Shown here: positions 36,894-44,919 of the stretch, one piece after another
Position numbering within the stretch: position 1 is the stretch's first letter
How the letters are laid out: every line of letters starts with the position of its first letter
Notes under the pieces: generated by a model
The model's input: only the letters and a program-made list of their open reading frames with translations
Database searches by the model: none
What the model was told of the DNA's origin: nothing
Position numbers and translations under genes: made by a program
Origin: Pseudomonadota bacterium
Lineage (GTDB): Bacteria; Pseudomonadota; Alphaproteobacteria; SP197
Length of the DNA stretch: 44,919 nt
Assembly (NCBI GenBank): GCA_027592745.1
Contig: JAQCLG010000012.1
Coordinates: 1-44,919 of the forward strand
Reading direction: 5' to 3'

Positions 36894-37712
36894 TCAGCAC
36901 GCCTTGCCGAGCAGATCCTCCGGCACACCCTTGCGCTCCATCTCGTCGCGGAAGGTCGAGGCGGCGTTCAGCGGCAGGCAGGGATCGAAGCCGGCGTCGA
37001 TGAAGATCCGCAGTATCTCGAGATAGCGGCCGAGAGGGGCGTGGTAGGGACTCATGGGGTCGTTGTCGATCCCGCCCAGTGCCTGTTCGACGAAACGCGC
37101 CGGCACGGTCTCCTCGCCGCCGCCCGAGGCCATGCGCCGGGCGATCAGAAGGCGCACGGCCTCGGGATCTGCGGCTGCGACGGCCTGGTAGAGCCATGTG
37201 TCATCGGGCGGCAGGCCATGTTCGAGCAGCAGGGCCAGGGTGGCGATGCGGTCGGCTTCCTCCTGCGACGCGGCGGGCAGGGGGGCATAGGGGTCGGCAA
37301 GGAAACGGAGGGCGATCGTCTCGCGGCCGCAGAAGGTGAGGTCGTCGAGCGGACGCGGGGCGAGGGCGAGCATGGCGGGGCGCTGGCTCATGGGCTGTGC
37401 CGCGAACGCCTCGTAGAAGGCGCCCTCGGCCCTGCAGGTATGGTCCTGCCACCACAGCCTGGCGCCCCAGGTTGCGCCGGCGAGCACGGCAAGGACGAGG
37501 ATCAGGAGCGGGACGCCGTGCCAGACCAGCGGCCCGTCGCGCACGATCAGCCAGACGAAACAGCCGGCCACGACGAGCGCCCAGACGCCCAGCGCAACGG
37601 CCATGTAGACGGCCCAGCCCAGGCCGTCCCAGCCGCCGGCATACTGGCTCATGGCGAAACAGAAACCGGCGATCAGCAGGAAGGGGATGGAGAGCACGAT
37701 GAGCGTCGTCAC
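36894..37712 (-). CDS. Membrane protein with ankyrin-like C-terminus, function unknown
   Basis: A 272-residue protein. Three hydrophobic segments occupy about residues 1-90 (IVLSIPFLLIAGFCFAM, YMAVALGVWALVVAGCFVWL, HGVPLLILVLAVLAGA). The rest is soluble and contains two stretches like ankyrin repeats (TLALLLEHGLPPDDTWLYQAV then DPEAVRLLIARRM, and EILRIFIDAGFDP). There is no ATG near; GTG 37712, with GGGAG upstream, gives a start 22 bases behind the DUF2207 gene. The lemA-DUF2207-ankyrin-like order suggests one transcript. Confidence 0.75.
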   Translation of the reverse strand: MTTLIVLSIPFLLIAGFCFAMSQYAGGWDGLGWAVYMAVALGVWALVVAGCFVWLIVRDGPLVWHGVPLLILVLAVLAGATWGARLWWQDHTCRAEGAFYEAFAAQPMSQRPAMLALAPRPLDDLTFCGRETIALRFLADPYAPLPAASQEEADRIATLALLLEHGLPPDDTWLYQAVAAADPEAVRLLIARRMASGGGEETVPARFVEQALGGIDNDPMSPYHAPLGRYLEILRIFIDAGFDPCLPLNAASTFRDEMERKGVPEDLLGKAC

Positions 37713-37734
37713 CGCCCGGCGCTCCCTGCCGTGT

Positions 37735-39675
37735 TCACCAGCCGCCACCACCGCCGCCTCCGCCGCCACCGCCCGAGGAGCGGCTGCTGGGTGCGCGGGC
37801 CGAAGAGGCAATGGTGCCGCCCAGGGCACTGCCCAGACCGGAGATCGCGGAGATGCCGCCCATCGAGCGGCCCAGTTGGCCAAGACCGGAACCGCGGTCG
37901 CTGTGGTACCAGGAGGGCGACCAGTCCTGCGGTGCGGCTCCCTGGGCGGCCATGGCCTCGAACCGTTCGGTCCAGGCCTCGGCGACGCCCAGCGCCATGG
38001 CATAGGGCAGATGGCGCTCGAACAGCGCCGGCGTCATCTCCGGTTCGCCCGCCATCATGCCGAGCCGGTCGGATTCGGCGAGGCTGAGGTAGTCGCGGTA
38101 GCCCTCGATGTGGTCGAGCACCTTGCGTCCGGCCAGGGTCGGCGCCTTCATGAGGCGGAGGAACAACGCCGTCACCAGGATCAGCGCCAGGACCAGGACA
38201 CAGAGCGGCAGGCTGGCGACCAGGAAGATCTCCGAACCCACGAAGAGCACGGGAACGAAGAACATGCCGGCAAAGACCAGGGCAGCCAGCGCCGCCGGCA
38301 GCTTGGACCACTTGCCGCGCAGCACCGCCAGCAGGGGATCGAAGGCGGTGCGCAGCAGCATCAGGAAGGCCGCACCGAAGGCCAGGCCGAAGATGCCGAA
38401 AAAGACGATGAAGGCGATCGCGTCGAGCGAGCCGGCATCGACCAGCAGGCCGACCACTGCGCTGGCGGCCGCCAGCAGGCAGCCGCCGATCCAGAAGCCC
38501 CGGTTGTCGCGCCGGTAGAGGTCGCGGTACTCGGCCTTGACGCCGCTGGCGAGATCGCTGACCGCACGTGCGACGGAGGGTTTGTACTTGCCGTCGAGGG
38601 TGACGGCGTGGCCGCCGCTTGCCAGCAGGTGGTTCATGACGACGGCCTCGCCGACCGGCAGTTCGTTGCCGGGCTCGCGCAGCCGCGTCAGCGTGAACGC
38701 CTCGCCGGCCTCGTCGATCCGCAGATAGCCCTTGGTCGCCAGGCTGGTGATGGCCACGGCGAAGGCCTCGTTGCGGCTGAGGCCTGCGCCGAAGCCGCCC
38801 TGCCAGACGTAACCGGCCGCGACCGGCGAGAAGCCTTCGGGCGGGCCGAAATGGGCGATGATGGTGCCCTTGTCGGGGTCGCGCCCGACCCGCCGCCAGG
38901 CAAGCAGGAAATAGGCGACGGTGAGAACAAGGCCGAGGGCGGCGATCAGCGTGCCGGGGTTGTCCTGCACGATCAGCCCGAGCCGTTCGGCCCCGCCGGG
39001 TTCGGCGACCAGCCCCTTGGGCCAGGAGACGGCGACGGTGAGACCCTGGTAGGGACCCAGGGGCCGCGTCGTGGCGAAGGTCACGCGGCCGCCCCGGGCC
39101 TCGATCCGGGCATCGCGCGCGGTCGAACCGTAGGCGCCGGTATAGGCCGCGACGTCGATGGCCCGTGCGCCGGGCGGCAGGACGATGCTGCCGCTTGCCT
39201 GTTCGATCTCGAAGACCCAGTCGGTGCCGGTGACGTTCCAGGCGAATTCGTCGACCGCGTCGAGGAAGGCGATCTGGCGGTCGGTGCGATAGACTAGGGT
39301 GTAGACGTGGCGGCCAGGCGGCACCATGGCGTTTTCGTCGCCGATGTAGATGCGCAGGCCGTTGTCCCTGGGGGTGGTCGACCAGGGTTCGGCCCAGCCG
39401 TCGCGGCGCACCGCAAGGATCTCGAAGCCGACCTTCTCGCGCAGCCCCAGCGGGCCGGCGTATTGCGTGGGGAAATCGCGGTAGATGCCGTGGCGGATGT
39501 CGTCGCCGTCGGCGATGACCGCGATGTTCTCCGTCACGGTGATCGTGCCGTCGGCCGCGATGACGATGTCGGAGGTGAAGGAGAGGATGCGTTCGCGCTG
39601 CTGCGCCGCGGCGGGCAGGGCCGCAGCGGTGAGGACCAGCGCGGCAAGCAGCTAGGCGAGCAGGCGGGCGGTCAT
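37735..39675 (-). pseudogene. DUF2207 membrane protein, interrupted by in-frame TAG at codon 8
   Basis: A 646-codon frame for a DUF2207 family protein: a signal peptide, an extracytoplasmic domain (TENIAV, GIYRDFPTQY), two or three membrane stretches (ALGLVLTVAYFLLAW, FIVFFGIFGLAFGAAFLML), and a C-terminal Gly-rich tail ending in a poly-Gly run and Trp, typical of the family. The true start is ATG 39675; MTARLLA is followed by TAG (39652-39654) inside the signal peptide, then LLAALVLTAAALPAAAQ resumes. Without the signal, translation from a later start would give a misplaced protein. It lies 8 bases behind lemA, a common pairing. Function unknown. Confidence 0.8.
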
Positions 39676-39683
39676 GGCGGCCG

Positions 39684-40253
39684 TCAGAACTTGACCTCGG
39701 GCAGGGAGCGGTCGGCGGGGCTTTCGGCCTCGTAGTACTGTGGCTGCTCGAAGGAGAACCGGCGCGCGACGAGGTTGCTGGGGAAGGATTCGATCATGGT
39801 GTTGAGATCGCGCACGGCGCCGTTGTAGTAGCGCCGCGCCATCTGGATCTGGTCCTCCAGCGAGGAGAGTTCGGACTGCAGGTCGAGGAAGTTCTGGTTG
39901 GCGCGCAGCTCGGGATAGGCCTCGGCGACGGCAAACAGGCGCATCAGCGCGCCCGACATGGCGCTTTCGGCCTGGGCGCGTTCGGCGACGCCGCCGCCCT
40001 CGGCCTCGCGCACGCGGGTGCGCATCTCGGTGACCTCGGCCAGCGTCTGCTTCTCGTGGCCGGCGTAACCCTTCACGGTCTCGACCAGGTTGGGGATCAG
40101 GCTGGCGCGGCGCTTCAACTGCACGTCGATGCCGCTCCAGGCCTCGGCGGTGCGCTGCCGGCGGGCGACCAGGCCGTTGTAGATGGCGATGGCCCAGAGC
40201 GCGATGCCGACGGCCACCAGGACCAGCAATGCGATGACGATGAACTCGATCAT
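39684..40253 (-). CDS. lemA: LemA family protein
   Basis: A 189-residue LemA protein: one N-terminal membrane helix (IEFIVIALLVLVAVGIALW) and a long alpha-helical domain. YNGLVARRQRTAEAWSGIDVQLKRR, IPNLVETVKGYAGHE, QNFLDLQSELSSLEDQI and RRYYNGAVRDLN are family signatures. Role unknown, usually with DUF2207 or TPM-domain proteins. ATG 40253 is the start; the frame is open upstream. First gene of the lemA-DUF2207-ankyrin-like run. Confidence 0.94.
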   Translation of the reverse strand: MIEFIVIALLVLVAVGIALWAIAIYNGLVARRQRTAEAWSGIDVQLKRRASLIPNLVETVKGYAGHEKQTLAEVTEMRTRVREAEGGGVAERAQAESAMSGALMRLFAVAEAYPELRANQNFLDLQSELSSLEDQIQMARRYYNGAVRDLNTMIESFPSNLVARRFSFEQPQYYEAESPADRSLPEVKF

Positions 40254-40384
40254 GTCCCCTCCCAGTGTCCCCGGTCCGGTGTCCCCGGCCCAGAATTGGG
40301 GCGCCGCACCGGATTCGCCTGTGTCGACCGACACCTTCCGGCGCGATGGTGCCTGCTTTTTGCCGTGGCGTCGCGGTCCCGGCT

Positions 40385-41752
40385 TCAGCCCGGGAAGCGG
40401 CGCGCGAGATCGCGTTTCATGGCGGCCTCACGGCGCAGGCGGCCGCCGCCCAGGACGACCTCGCGGACCGCACCCCTGGCGTCCCTGACCAGGGCCGCAG
40501 CCTCGCCGTGGATGCCGTAGCCGCCGGCCAGGCGCACCAGTCCCTTGTCGCGCCCGGTGACGGCGATCTCGCCGGCGTGGTCGAAGGGCTGCAGCAGGGC
40601 GGGCTGGGCGAGCAGGACATGGTCGCGGAAGGGCACCAGGTCGGTGGTGTCCCAGAGGCTCCACCAGCGGCCCGACCAGTCGCGCGTGCGCGCCGTGGGG
40701 GCGCCGCGCTGCTCGAAGGTCTGCAGGATGTGGACGATGCCGCCGGCCCATTCGGCCGCCGGTCCGTCGATGGCATTGGTCAGGACGGAGACCGCCAGGT
40801 CGCGGCCCTCCAGCACCATGGTCGTCGAGAGCCCGCTCTGGAAGGCGCCGCCGTGGCCGAACCAGTCCCAGCCGCCGATCCTGCCGCGGGCGACGCCCAG
40901 ACCGTAATCCTCGGCCTGGGCCATGTGCGGCAGGCTCCACTGACGCCGCGTCATGGTGCGCCGGCTGGCAGGCAGCAGCGGCGAGGATGCCGTGGCGGGG
41001 TCGAGGCTGGCGAAGAAACGTGCGAGGTCGCGTGCGCTGGCGGCAAAGCCGGTTGCGGGCGCTAGGGCTTGGGTCGGATTGTCGCCGGGCACGATCGGGC
41101 GCCAGCCGAGCGGCAGCTTGCGTCCATGGCCGGTGACAAAGGGCACGCGCGGGTCGAGGGGCAGGTCGGGCGCGATCTCGGACAGCCTGCGGGGCCCGAG
41201 GATGGTGTGCGCGACGAAGTCGGCGTAGGGCTGTGCGCTCGCCGCCTCGACGACGAGGCCGAGCAGGCCGAAGGCGTGGTTGGAATACTTGAAGCGGGTC
41301 GCCGCGGGGATCACCGCCGGCCCGGCCAGTTCGGCGCGCAGGGCGGCCTCGTCGAGGAAGGGGCGCTCGTCCTGCCACTGGCCGGCGTCGGCGCCGTCCC
41401 GGATGAGGCCGGCACTGTGGGAGAGCAGCTGCTCCAGGGTCGTGGCGGCGACCTCGGGATGGAGGCCCTCGACGTGGAGGCCGGCGGGATCGTCCAGCGT
41501 GAGCAGGCCCTGCTCGCGCAGGATCATGATCGCGGTCGCCGTGAAGGTCTTGGAATGGGAAGCGACCCGGAAGCGGTGGCGCGGCGTCAGCTTCTCGCCG
41601 GTCCTTTCGCTGGCCAGCCCGAAGGCGCGTTCGAGCACCACCTTGCCCTTGTGGACGACGGCGATGGAACAGCCGGGCTGTTCCGTCAGGCGCATCTGGT
41701 GGTCGAGCCATTCGGGAACGTAGGCGAGCGCCGCCTTCATCCAGGATGCCAT
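40385..41752 (-). CDS. Serine hydrolase (class C beta-lactamase-like/esterase)
   Basis: A 455-residue penicillin-binding-protein-like serine hydrolase. The three active-site elements are SHSK (SxxK, about residue 70), YSN (YxN) and GHGGAF (in place of KTG). Such proteins act as esterases, D-aminopeptidases or peptidases; lactamase activity is not implied. There is no obvious signal peptide, so it may be cytoplasmic. The C-terminal 120 residues form an extra domain. Start ATG 41752 (MASWMKAAL). The desaturase gene ends 10 bases upstream, so both may be co-transcribed. Confidence 0.88.
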   Translation of the reverse strand: MASWMKAALAYVPEWLDHQMRLTEQPGCSIAVVHKGKVVLERAFGLASERTGEKLTPRHRFRVASHSKTFTATAIMILREQGLLTLDDPAGLHVEGLHPEVAATTLEQLLSHSAGLIRDGADAGQWQDERPFLDEAALRAELAGPAVIPAATRFKYSNHAFGLLGLVVEAASAQPYADFVAHTILGPRRLSEIAPDLPLDPRVPFVTGHGRKLPLGWRPIVPGDNPTQALAPATGFAASARDLARFFASLDPATASSPLLPASRRTMTRRQWSLPHMAQAEDYGLGVARGRIGGWDWFGHGGAFQSGLSTTMVLEGRDLAVSVLTNAIDGPAAEWAGGIVHILQTFEQRGAPTARTRDWSGRWWSLWDTTDLVPFRDHVLLAQPALLQPFDHAGEIAVTGRDKGLVRLAGGYGIHGEAAALVRDARGAVREVVLGGGRLRREAAMKRDLARRFPG

Positions 41753-41762
41753 GACGTCTCCT

Positions 41763-42626
41763 TCAGGGTGCGGTCGGCCTGGAGCCGGGCCAGAAACCCT
41801 CGATGCGGGCGCCGTGTCGCTCCAGCGTCGGGCGCAGTTCGTCGAAGACGGCACGATAGCGGTAGAAGGGCACGACGGGGAGCATGTGGTGAATCAGGTG
41901 TAGGTTCTGCTGCAGGTAGAGCAGGTCGGCGCCCGGGAAGAGGCTGATGCGGGTATCGCGGTAGCGGCCGGTTTCGCTGTGGTCGTGGTGGGGGAACCAG
42001 CCGAAGGTCACCTCCATGACGTGTTCACCCACGAACCAGGGGATGATCCACAGGGTCAGCAGTTCCAGGCCGTGGCCGCTGGCGATCAGGCCGAGCAGCA
42101 GGACGATGGTGAGGCCGTAGGCAAGCAGCGTGTCGCGGCGTTCCGCGGGCGTCAGCTTGAGGTCCCGGCAGGACTGCCAGAGCTTCACGCCGTTGAGCTG
42201 GTTGATCAGGCTCCAGGGCGTCTTGACCAGCACGACCGCCCAGAAGTTGCCCATCAGGAAGGTGTCGGGATCGCCCGGCGCGTTGGTCTGCGCGTGATGG
42301 ATGAAGTGCGATTTCCGGTGGGTGTGGAAGAACATGAAGATGGGGAAGGCCGCCAGGGTGCCGACCACCGTGTTGACCCAGCGCAGCCGCTTGTTGCGCG
42401 GCACCACGGCGCTGTGGGAAGCGTCGTGTACCGGGGTGTAGATGGCATAAAGCGCGAGCGTGTTGAGCACCATCGCGAGCCAGAGCGGCAGGAAGCCGGC
42501 CAGCGACAGCGCACTCGAAAGAAGCCAGAGGCCGAGGCATCCGGCCAGAAGGGCAATGGTCGGCCAGGCGATGTCCGGCGTGTGGCGCCGTGCAACCTCG
42601 GCCTCGAAACGTGTCGTGGATTCCAC
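41763..42626 (-). CDS. Membrane fatty acid desaturase/hydroxylase family protein
   Basis: A 287-residue integral membrane di-iron enzyme. Histidine boxes HDASH (about residue 70), HRKSHFIHH (about 107-115) and HLIHHMLP (about 248) bind the two irons, and hydrophobic segments lie between. It would desaturate or hydroxylate a lipid; carotenoid hydroxylase/ketolase-like members look alike. There is no ATG; GTG 42626 (VESTTRFEAE) follows AGGGGAACGCACC. It lies 31 bases behind panE and 10 before the serine hydrolase gene. Confidence 0.88.
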   Translation of the reverse strand: MESTTRFEAEVARRHTPDIAWPTIALLAGCLGLWLLSSALSLAGFLPLWLAMVLNTLALYAIYTPVHDASHSAVVPRNKRLRWVNTVVGTLAAFPIFMFFHTHRKSHFIHHAQTNAPGDPDTFLMGNFWAVVLVKTPWSLINQLNGVKLWQSCRDLKLTPAERRDTLLAYGLTIVLLLGLIASGHGLELLTLWIIPWFVGEHVMEVTFGWFPHHDHSETGRYRDTRISLFPGADLLYLQQNLHLIHHMLPVVPFYRYRAVFDELRPTLERHGARIEGFWPGSRPTAP

Positions 42627-42657
42627 CGGTGCGTTCCCCTGGCATCTGCCGGCCCGG

Positions 42658-43641
42658 TCAGGCGCGGCGGTAGAGCCCCGCAAGTTCCGCCTTCTGCTGG
42701 ACCAGCGCCAGCACCATGTCGATGGCCGGCGTCGGTTCCTCCACGATACGGCCGAGTTCGGCGACGACGGTGACCAGCGCGTCGATCTCCATGGGCCGGC
42801 CCTTCTCGAAGTCCTGCAGCATGGAGGTCTTGTGGGCGCCGACCGCGACCGCGCCGTCCATGCGCTTCTCGACGTCGATGGCAAAACGCACGCCGAGCTT
42901 GCCGCCGATCGCCTGGGCCTCCAGCATCATGGCGCGGCAGACCACGCGGGTTCCGGGATCGGTGCCGATCTGCTCCAGGGTGGCACCGGTCAGCGCCGAG
43001 ACGGGATTGAAGCAGAGGTTGCCCCAGAGCTTGATCCAGATCTCGTCGCGGATGCCGGGCTTGACCGGCGTCTTGAAGCCGGCCTGGCGCATGATCTCGG
43101 CGAGCGCCATGACGCGATCGGTCTTTTCGCCCGAGGGTTCGCCGAGCACGAAGCGGTCGCCCTCGATGTGGCGCACCAGGCCGGGCTCGGGCACGTCGCA
43201 GGCGGGATAGACGACGCATCCGATGGCGCGCTGCGGGCCGATCCTGTCCCACTGGCGCCCGCCCGGATCGACGCTTTCCAGGCGGCGATCCTTCCAGGGG
43301 CCTTCCAGGGCGTGGAAGTACCACCAGGGTACGCCATTGACCGCGGTGACGACGGCGGTGTCGGGCCCCAGCAGGGGCTGCATGGCATCGACCACCGCAG
43401 GCACCGAATGGGCCTTCAGCGCGACGATGACATGGTCCTGCGGTCCGGCTTCGGCAGCATCGTCGGTCGCGGCGATCCGGCGTGTCGTGGTCTGGCCGTT
43501 CATCTCCAGCGACAGACCCTTCTCGCGGATGGCAGCCAGATGCGGGCCGCGGGCGATCAGGGTGACCTGCGCCCCGGCATCGGCGAGCAGGGCACCGAGG
43601 TAACCGCCGATGGCGCCGGCGCCGTAGATCGCGATCTTCAT
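42658..43641 (-). CDS. panE: 2-dehydropantoate 2-reductase (ketopantoate reductase)
   Basis: A 327-residue NADPH-dependent reductase of the PanE/ApbA family, forming pantoate for coenzyme A synthesis. The N-terminal IYGAGAIGGYLGALLA nucleotide motif, KAHSVPAVVDAM (catalytic Lys), NLCFNPVSALTGA and HKTSMLQDFEKGRPMEIDAL (family C-terminal signature) are present. The family also contains reductases with other 2-oxo acid substrates, so the pathway is probable rather than certain. It lies 20 bases behind the acyl-CoA ligase gene, on the same strand. Confidence 0.9.
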   Translation of the reverse strand: MKIAIYGAGAIGGYLGALLADAGAQVTLIARGPHLAAIREKGLSLEMNGQTTTRRIAATDDAAEAGPQDHVIVALKAHSVPAVVDAMQPLLGPDTAVVTAVNGVPWWYFHALEGPWKDRRLESVDPGGRQWDRIGPQRAIGCVVYPACDVPEPGLVRHIEGDRFVLGEPSGEKTDRVMALAEIMRQAGFKTPVKPGIRDEIWIKLWGNLCFNPVSALTGATLEQIGTDPGTRVVCRAMMLEAQAIGGKLGVRFAIDVEKRMDGAVAVGAHKTSMLQDFEKGRPMEIDALVTVVAELGRIVEEPTPAIDMVLALVQQKAELAGLYRRA

Positions 43642-43661
43642 GGTTGGCCTCTTCGAGTGAT

Positions 43662-44919
43662 TCAGGCCGACGGGGCGAGGCCGAGCTTCTGGGCCAGGCC
43701 GATGCGCTGCAGCTTGCCCGTCGCACCCTTGGGGATTTCGTCCATGAAGAGGATGGTGCGCGGCACCTTGAAGTCGGCGAGCCTCTCGGCGGCAAAGGCG
43801 CGCAGTTCCCTTTCCTCGGCCGCCGCACCTTCCTTCAGCACGACGACGGCGGCGACCTCCTCGCCGAGCTTGGCATGGGGCACGGCGAAGGTGACGACCT
43901 GGGCGACGGCGGGATGGTCCATCAGGATCTCGTCGACCTCGCGGGGTGAGATCTTCTCGCCGCCGCGGTTGATGATCTCCTTGAGGCGGCCGGTCAGGCG
44001 CAGGTAACCCGCCTCGTCGAGCACGCCCTGGTCGCCGGTGCGGAACCAGCCGTGGGTGAAGGCCTCGGCATTGGCCTTGTCGTTGGCCTCGTAGCCGGCG
44101 GTGACGTTGGGACCGCGGATGACGATCTCGCCGATCTGGCCCGCCTCCAGGAGATCGCCGCCTTCCGACATGATGGCGACGTCGGGGCCTGCGGCGATGC
44201 CGACCGAGCCGGGGTAACGCGGCGCCGGCGGCAGCGGGTTCGACGCCATCTGGTGGGCCGCCTCGGTCATGCCGTAGGCCTCGATGACGGGACAGCCGAA
44301 GGTCGCCTCCAGTTCGTGCATCACCTGGGGCGGCAGGGAGGAGGACGAAGAGCGGATGAAACGCAACTGCGCATTCTTCACGCTGGCCTCGTTGCGCGGC
44401 GCGCGCGCCAGGATCGCCTGGTGCATGGTCGGCACGGCGGTGTACCAGGTCGGCCTGACCTCATCGAACCAGGCAAAGACCTTGAGCGCGTTGAAACCCG
44501 GCGTGCAGTGGACGCTGGCGCCGGCCGCCAGGCTCGACAGCACGGCGGCGATCAGGCCGTGGATGTGGAAGAGCGGCATGATGTTGAGGCAGCGGTCGCC
44601 CGGCACCAGTTCCAGGCTCCGCCCGATGTGGGCCGCCGAGGCGCAGACGTTGGCCTGGGACAGCGGCACGATCTTGGGCCGCGAGGTGGTGCCCGAGGTG
44701 TGGAGGACGAGCGCGATGTCGTCGGGCGTCACGGGGCCGGCCGTCGCCTGGCCCGAGGGCGTGCTGCCTTCGGCCAGGGCCAGGGTGAAGGCGCCGGCGG
44801 GGGCGCCTTCGGCGACGCTGAGCTCGGCGACCGCCATGCCCAGCTCGCGGGCCACGGCGAGCGCGGGCGAGGCGCTGCCGGCCTCGACCACGAGCAGGCG
44901 GGCGCCCAGGTCCTCCAGG
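43662..44919 (-). CDS. AMP-binding acyl-CoA ligase, N-terminus beyond window end
   Basis: The C-terminal 419 codons of an ANL-superfamily adenylate-forming enzyme, open at the window edge. The P-loop-like HTSGTTSRPKIVPL, then MPLFHIHGL, EAYGMTEAAHQMASNP, WFRTGDQG, GRLKEIINRGGEKISP and the catalytic Lys in PKGATGKLQR are visible. The sequence around the LFHIHGL and MTEAAHQM motifs is closest in pattern to oxalate-CoA ligases (AAE3/Pcs60 type), so oxalyl-CoA or another short acid is a possible product. It appears to start a run with panE, the desaturase and the serine hydrolase. Confidence 0.9.
   Translation of the reverse strand, partial: LEDLGARLLVVEAGSASPALAVARELGMAVAELSVAEGAPAGAFTLALAEGSTPSGQATAGPVTPDDIALVLHTSGTTSRPKIVPLSQANVCASAAHIGRSLELVPGDRCLNIMPLFHIHGLIAAVLSSLAAGASVHCTPGFNALKVFAWFDEVRPTWYTAVPTMHQAILARAPRNEASVKNAQLRFIRSSSSSLPPQVMHELEATFGCPVIEAYGMTEAAHQMASNPLPPAPRYPGSVGIAAGPDVAIMSEGGDLLEAGQIGEIVIRGPNVTAGYEANDKANAEAFTHGWFRTGDQGVLDEAGYLRLTGRLKEIINRGGEKISPREVDEILMDHPAVAQVVTFAVPHAKLGEEVAAVVVLKEGAAAEERELRAFAAERLADFKVPRTILFMDEIPKGATGKLQRIGLAQKLGLAPSA

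Overview
The window is GC-rich chromosomal DNA of a Gram-negative bacterium, most likely an alphaproteobacterium. I infer this from the codon bias, MlaA/MlaC outer-membrane lipid genes, a CIRCE-controlled groESL operon, ApaG, a LemA/DUF2207 pair and the general gene content; no 16S gene is present to fix the genus. Most of the window looks like ordinary chromosome, densely packed with metabolic and housekeeping genes on both strands.

Layout. Positions 1-9.3 kb hold small-molecule metabolism and export: a PhyH-type dioxygenase, a secreted phytochelatin-synthase-like protein, an alpha/beta hydrolase, a CaiD-like hydratase, a luciferase-like monooxygenase, an EF-hand protein, a Rieske oxygenase, a two-domain AAA ATPase and an MFS exporter. 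A CAU-anticodon tRNA (probably tRNA-Ile2) follows at 9348. Directly behind it is a decayed mobile island (about 9.6-12.3 kb): a truncated serine recombinase, about 1 kb of strikingly AT-rich DNA carrying one lipoprotein gene, and the C-terminal stump of an IS6-family transposase. groES-groEL (12.6-14.6 kb) follows with a CIRCE operator, then two long related palindromes and an ECF sigma factor. From 15.5 to 26.6 kb come a PhyH dioxygenase/GMC oxidoreductase pair, an EamA exporter, a small membrane protein, a CaiB-like CoA-transferase, an mlaA-mlaC-thioesterase run, an MFS protein, a lipoprotein lipase-like hydrolase and an ABC-2 permease without its ATPase. From 26.6 to 35.6 kb there is an arginine block: argD-argF-hslO-lipoprotein (plus strand) facing trkH-argE-amidase (minus strand), then folE and apaG. 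After tRNA-Gly(CCC) come an imine-reductase-like gene, a lemA-DUF2207-ankyrin-like operon, a serine hydrolase, a desaturase, panE and an acyl-CoA ligase cut by the window end.

How genes fit together. Several scattered genes (Rieske oxygenase, GMC/choline-dehydrogenase-like enzyme, CaiB-like transferase, CaiD-like hydratase, hotdog thioesterase, two PhyH dioxygenases) would suit catabolism of carnitine, betaine or related compounds, but they do not form one operon. argD, argF and argE belong to arginine synthesis. MlaA and MlaC belong to retrograde phospholipid transport.

The most unusual signal is genome-wide in style: four otherwise intact genes carry five in-frame stop codons (three TAG, two TAA, no TGA), the decayed recombinase carries another TAA, and the first PhyH gene seems to have lost one G from a homopolymer. 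TAG is also an ordinary terminal stop here (for example groEL), so wholesale recoding is unlikely; recent pseudogenization, sequence error or read-through are the options. I found no CRISPR array and no clearly new multi-gene system.
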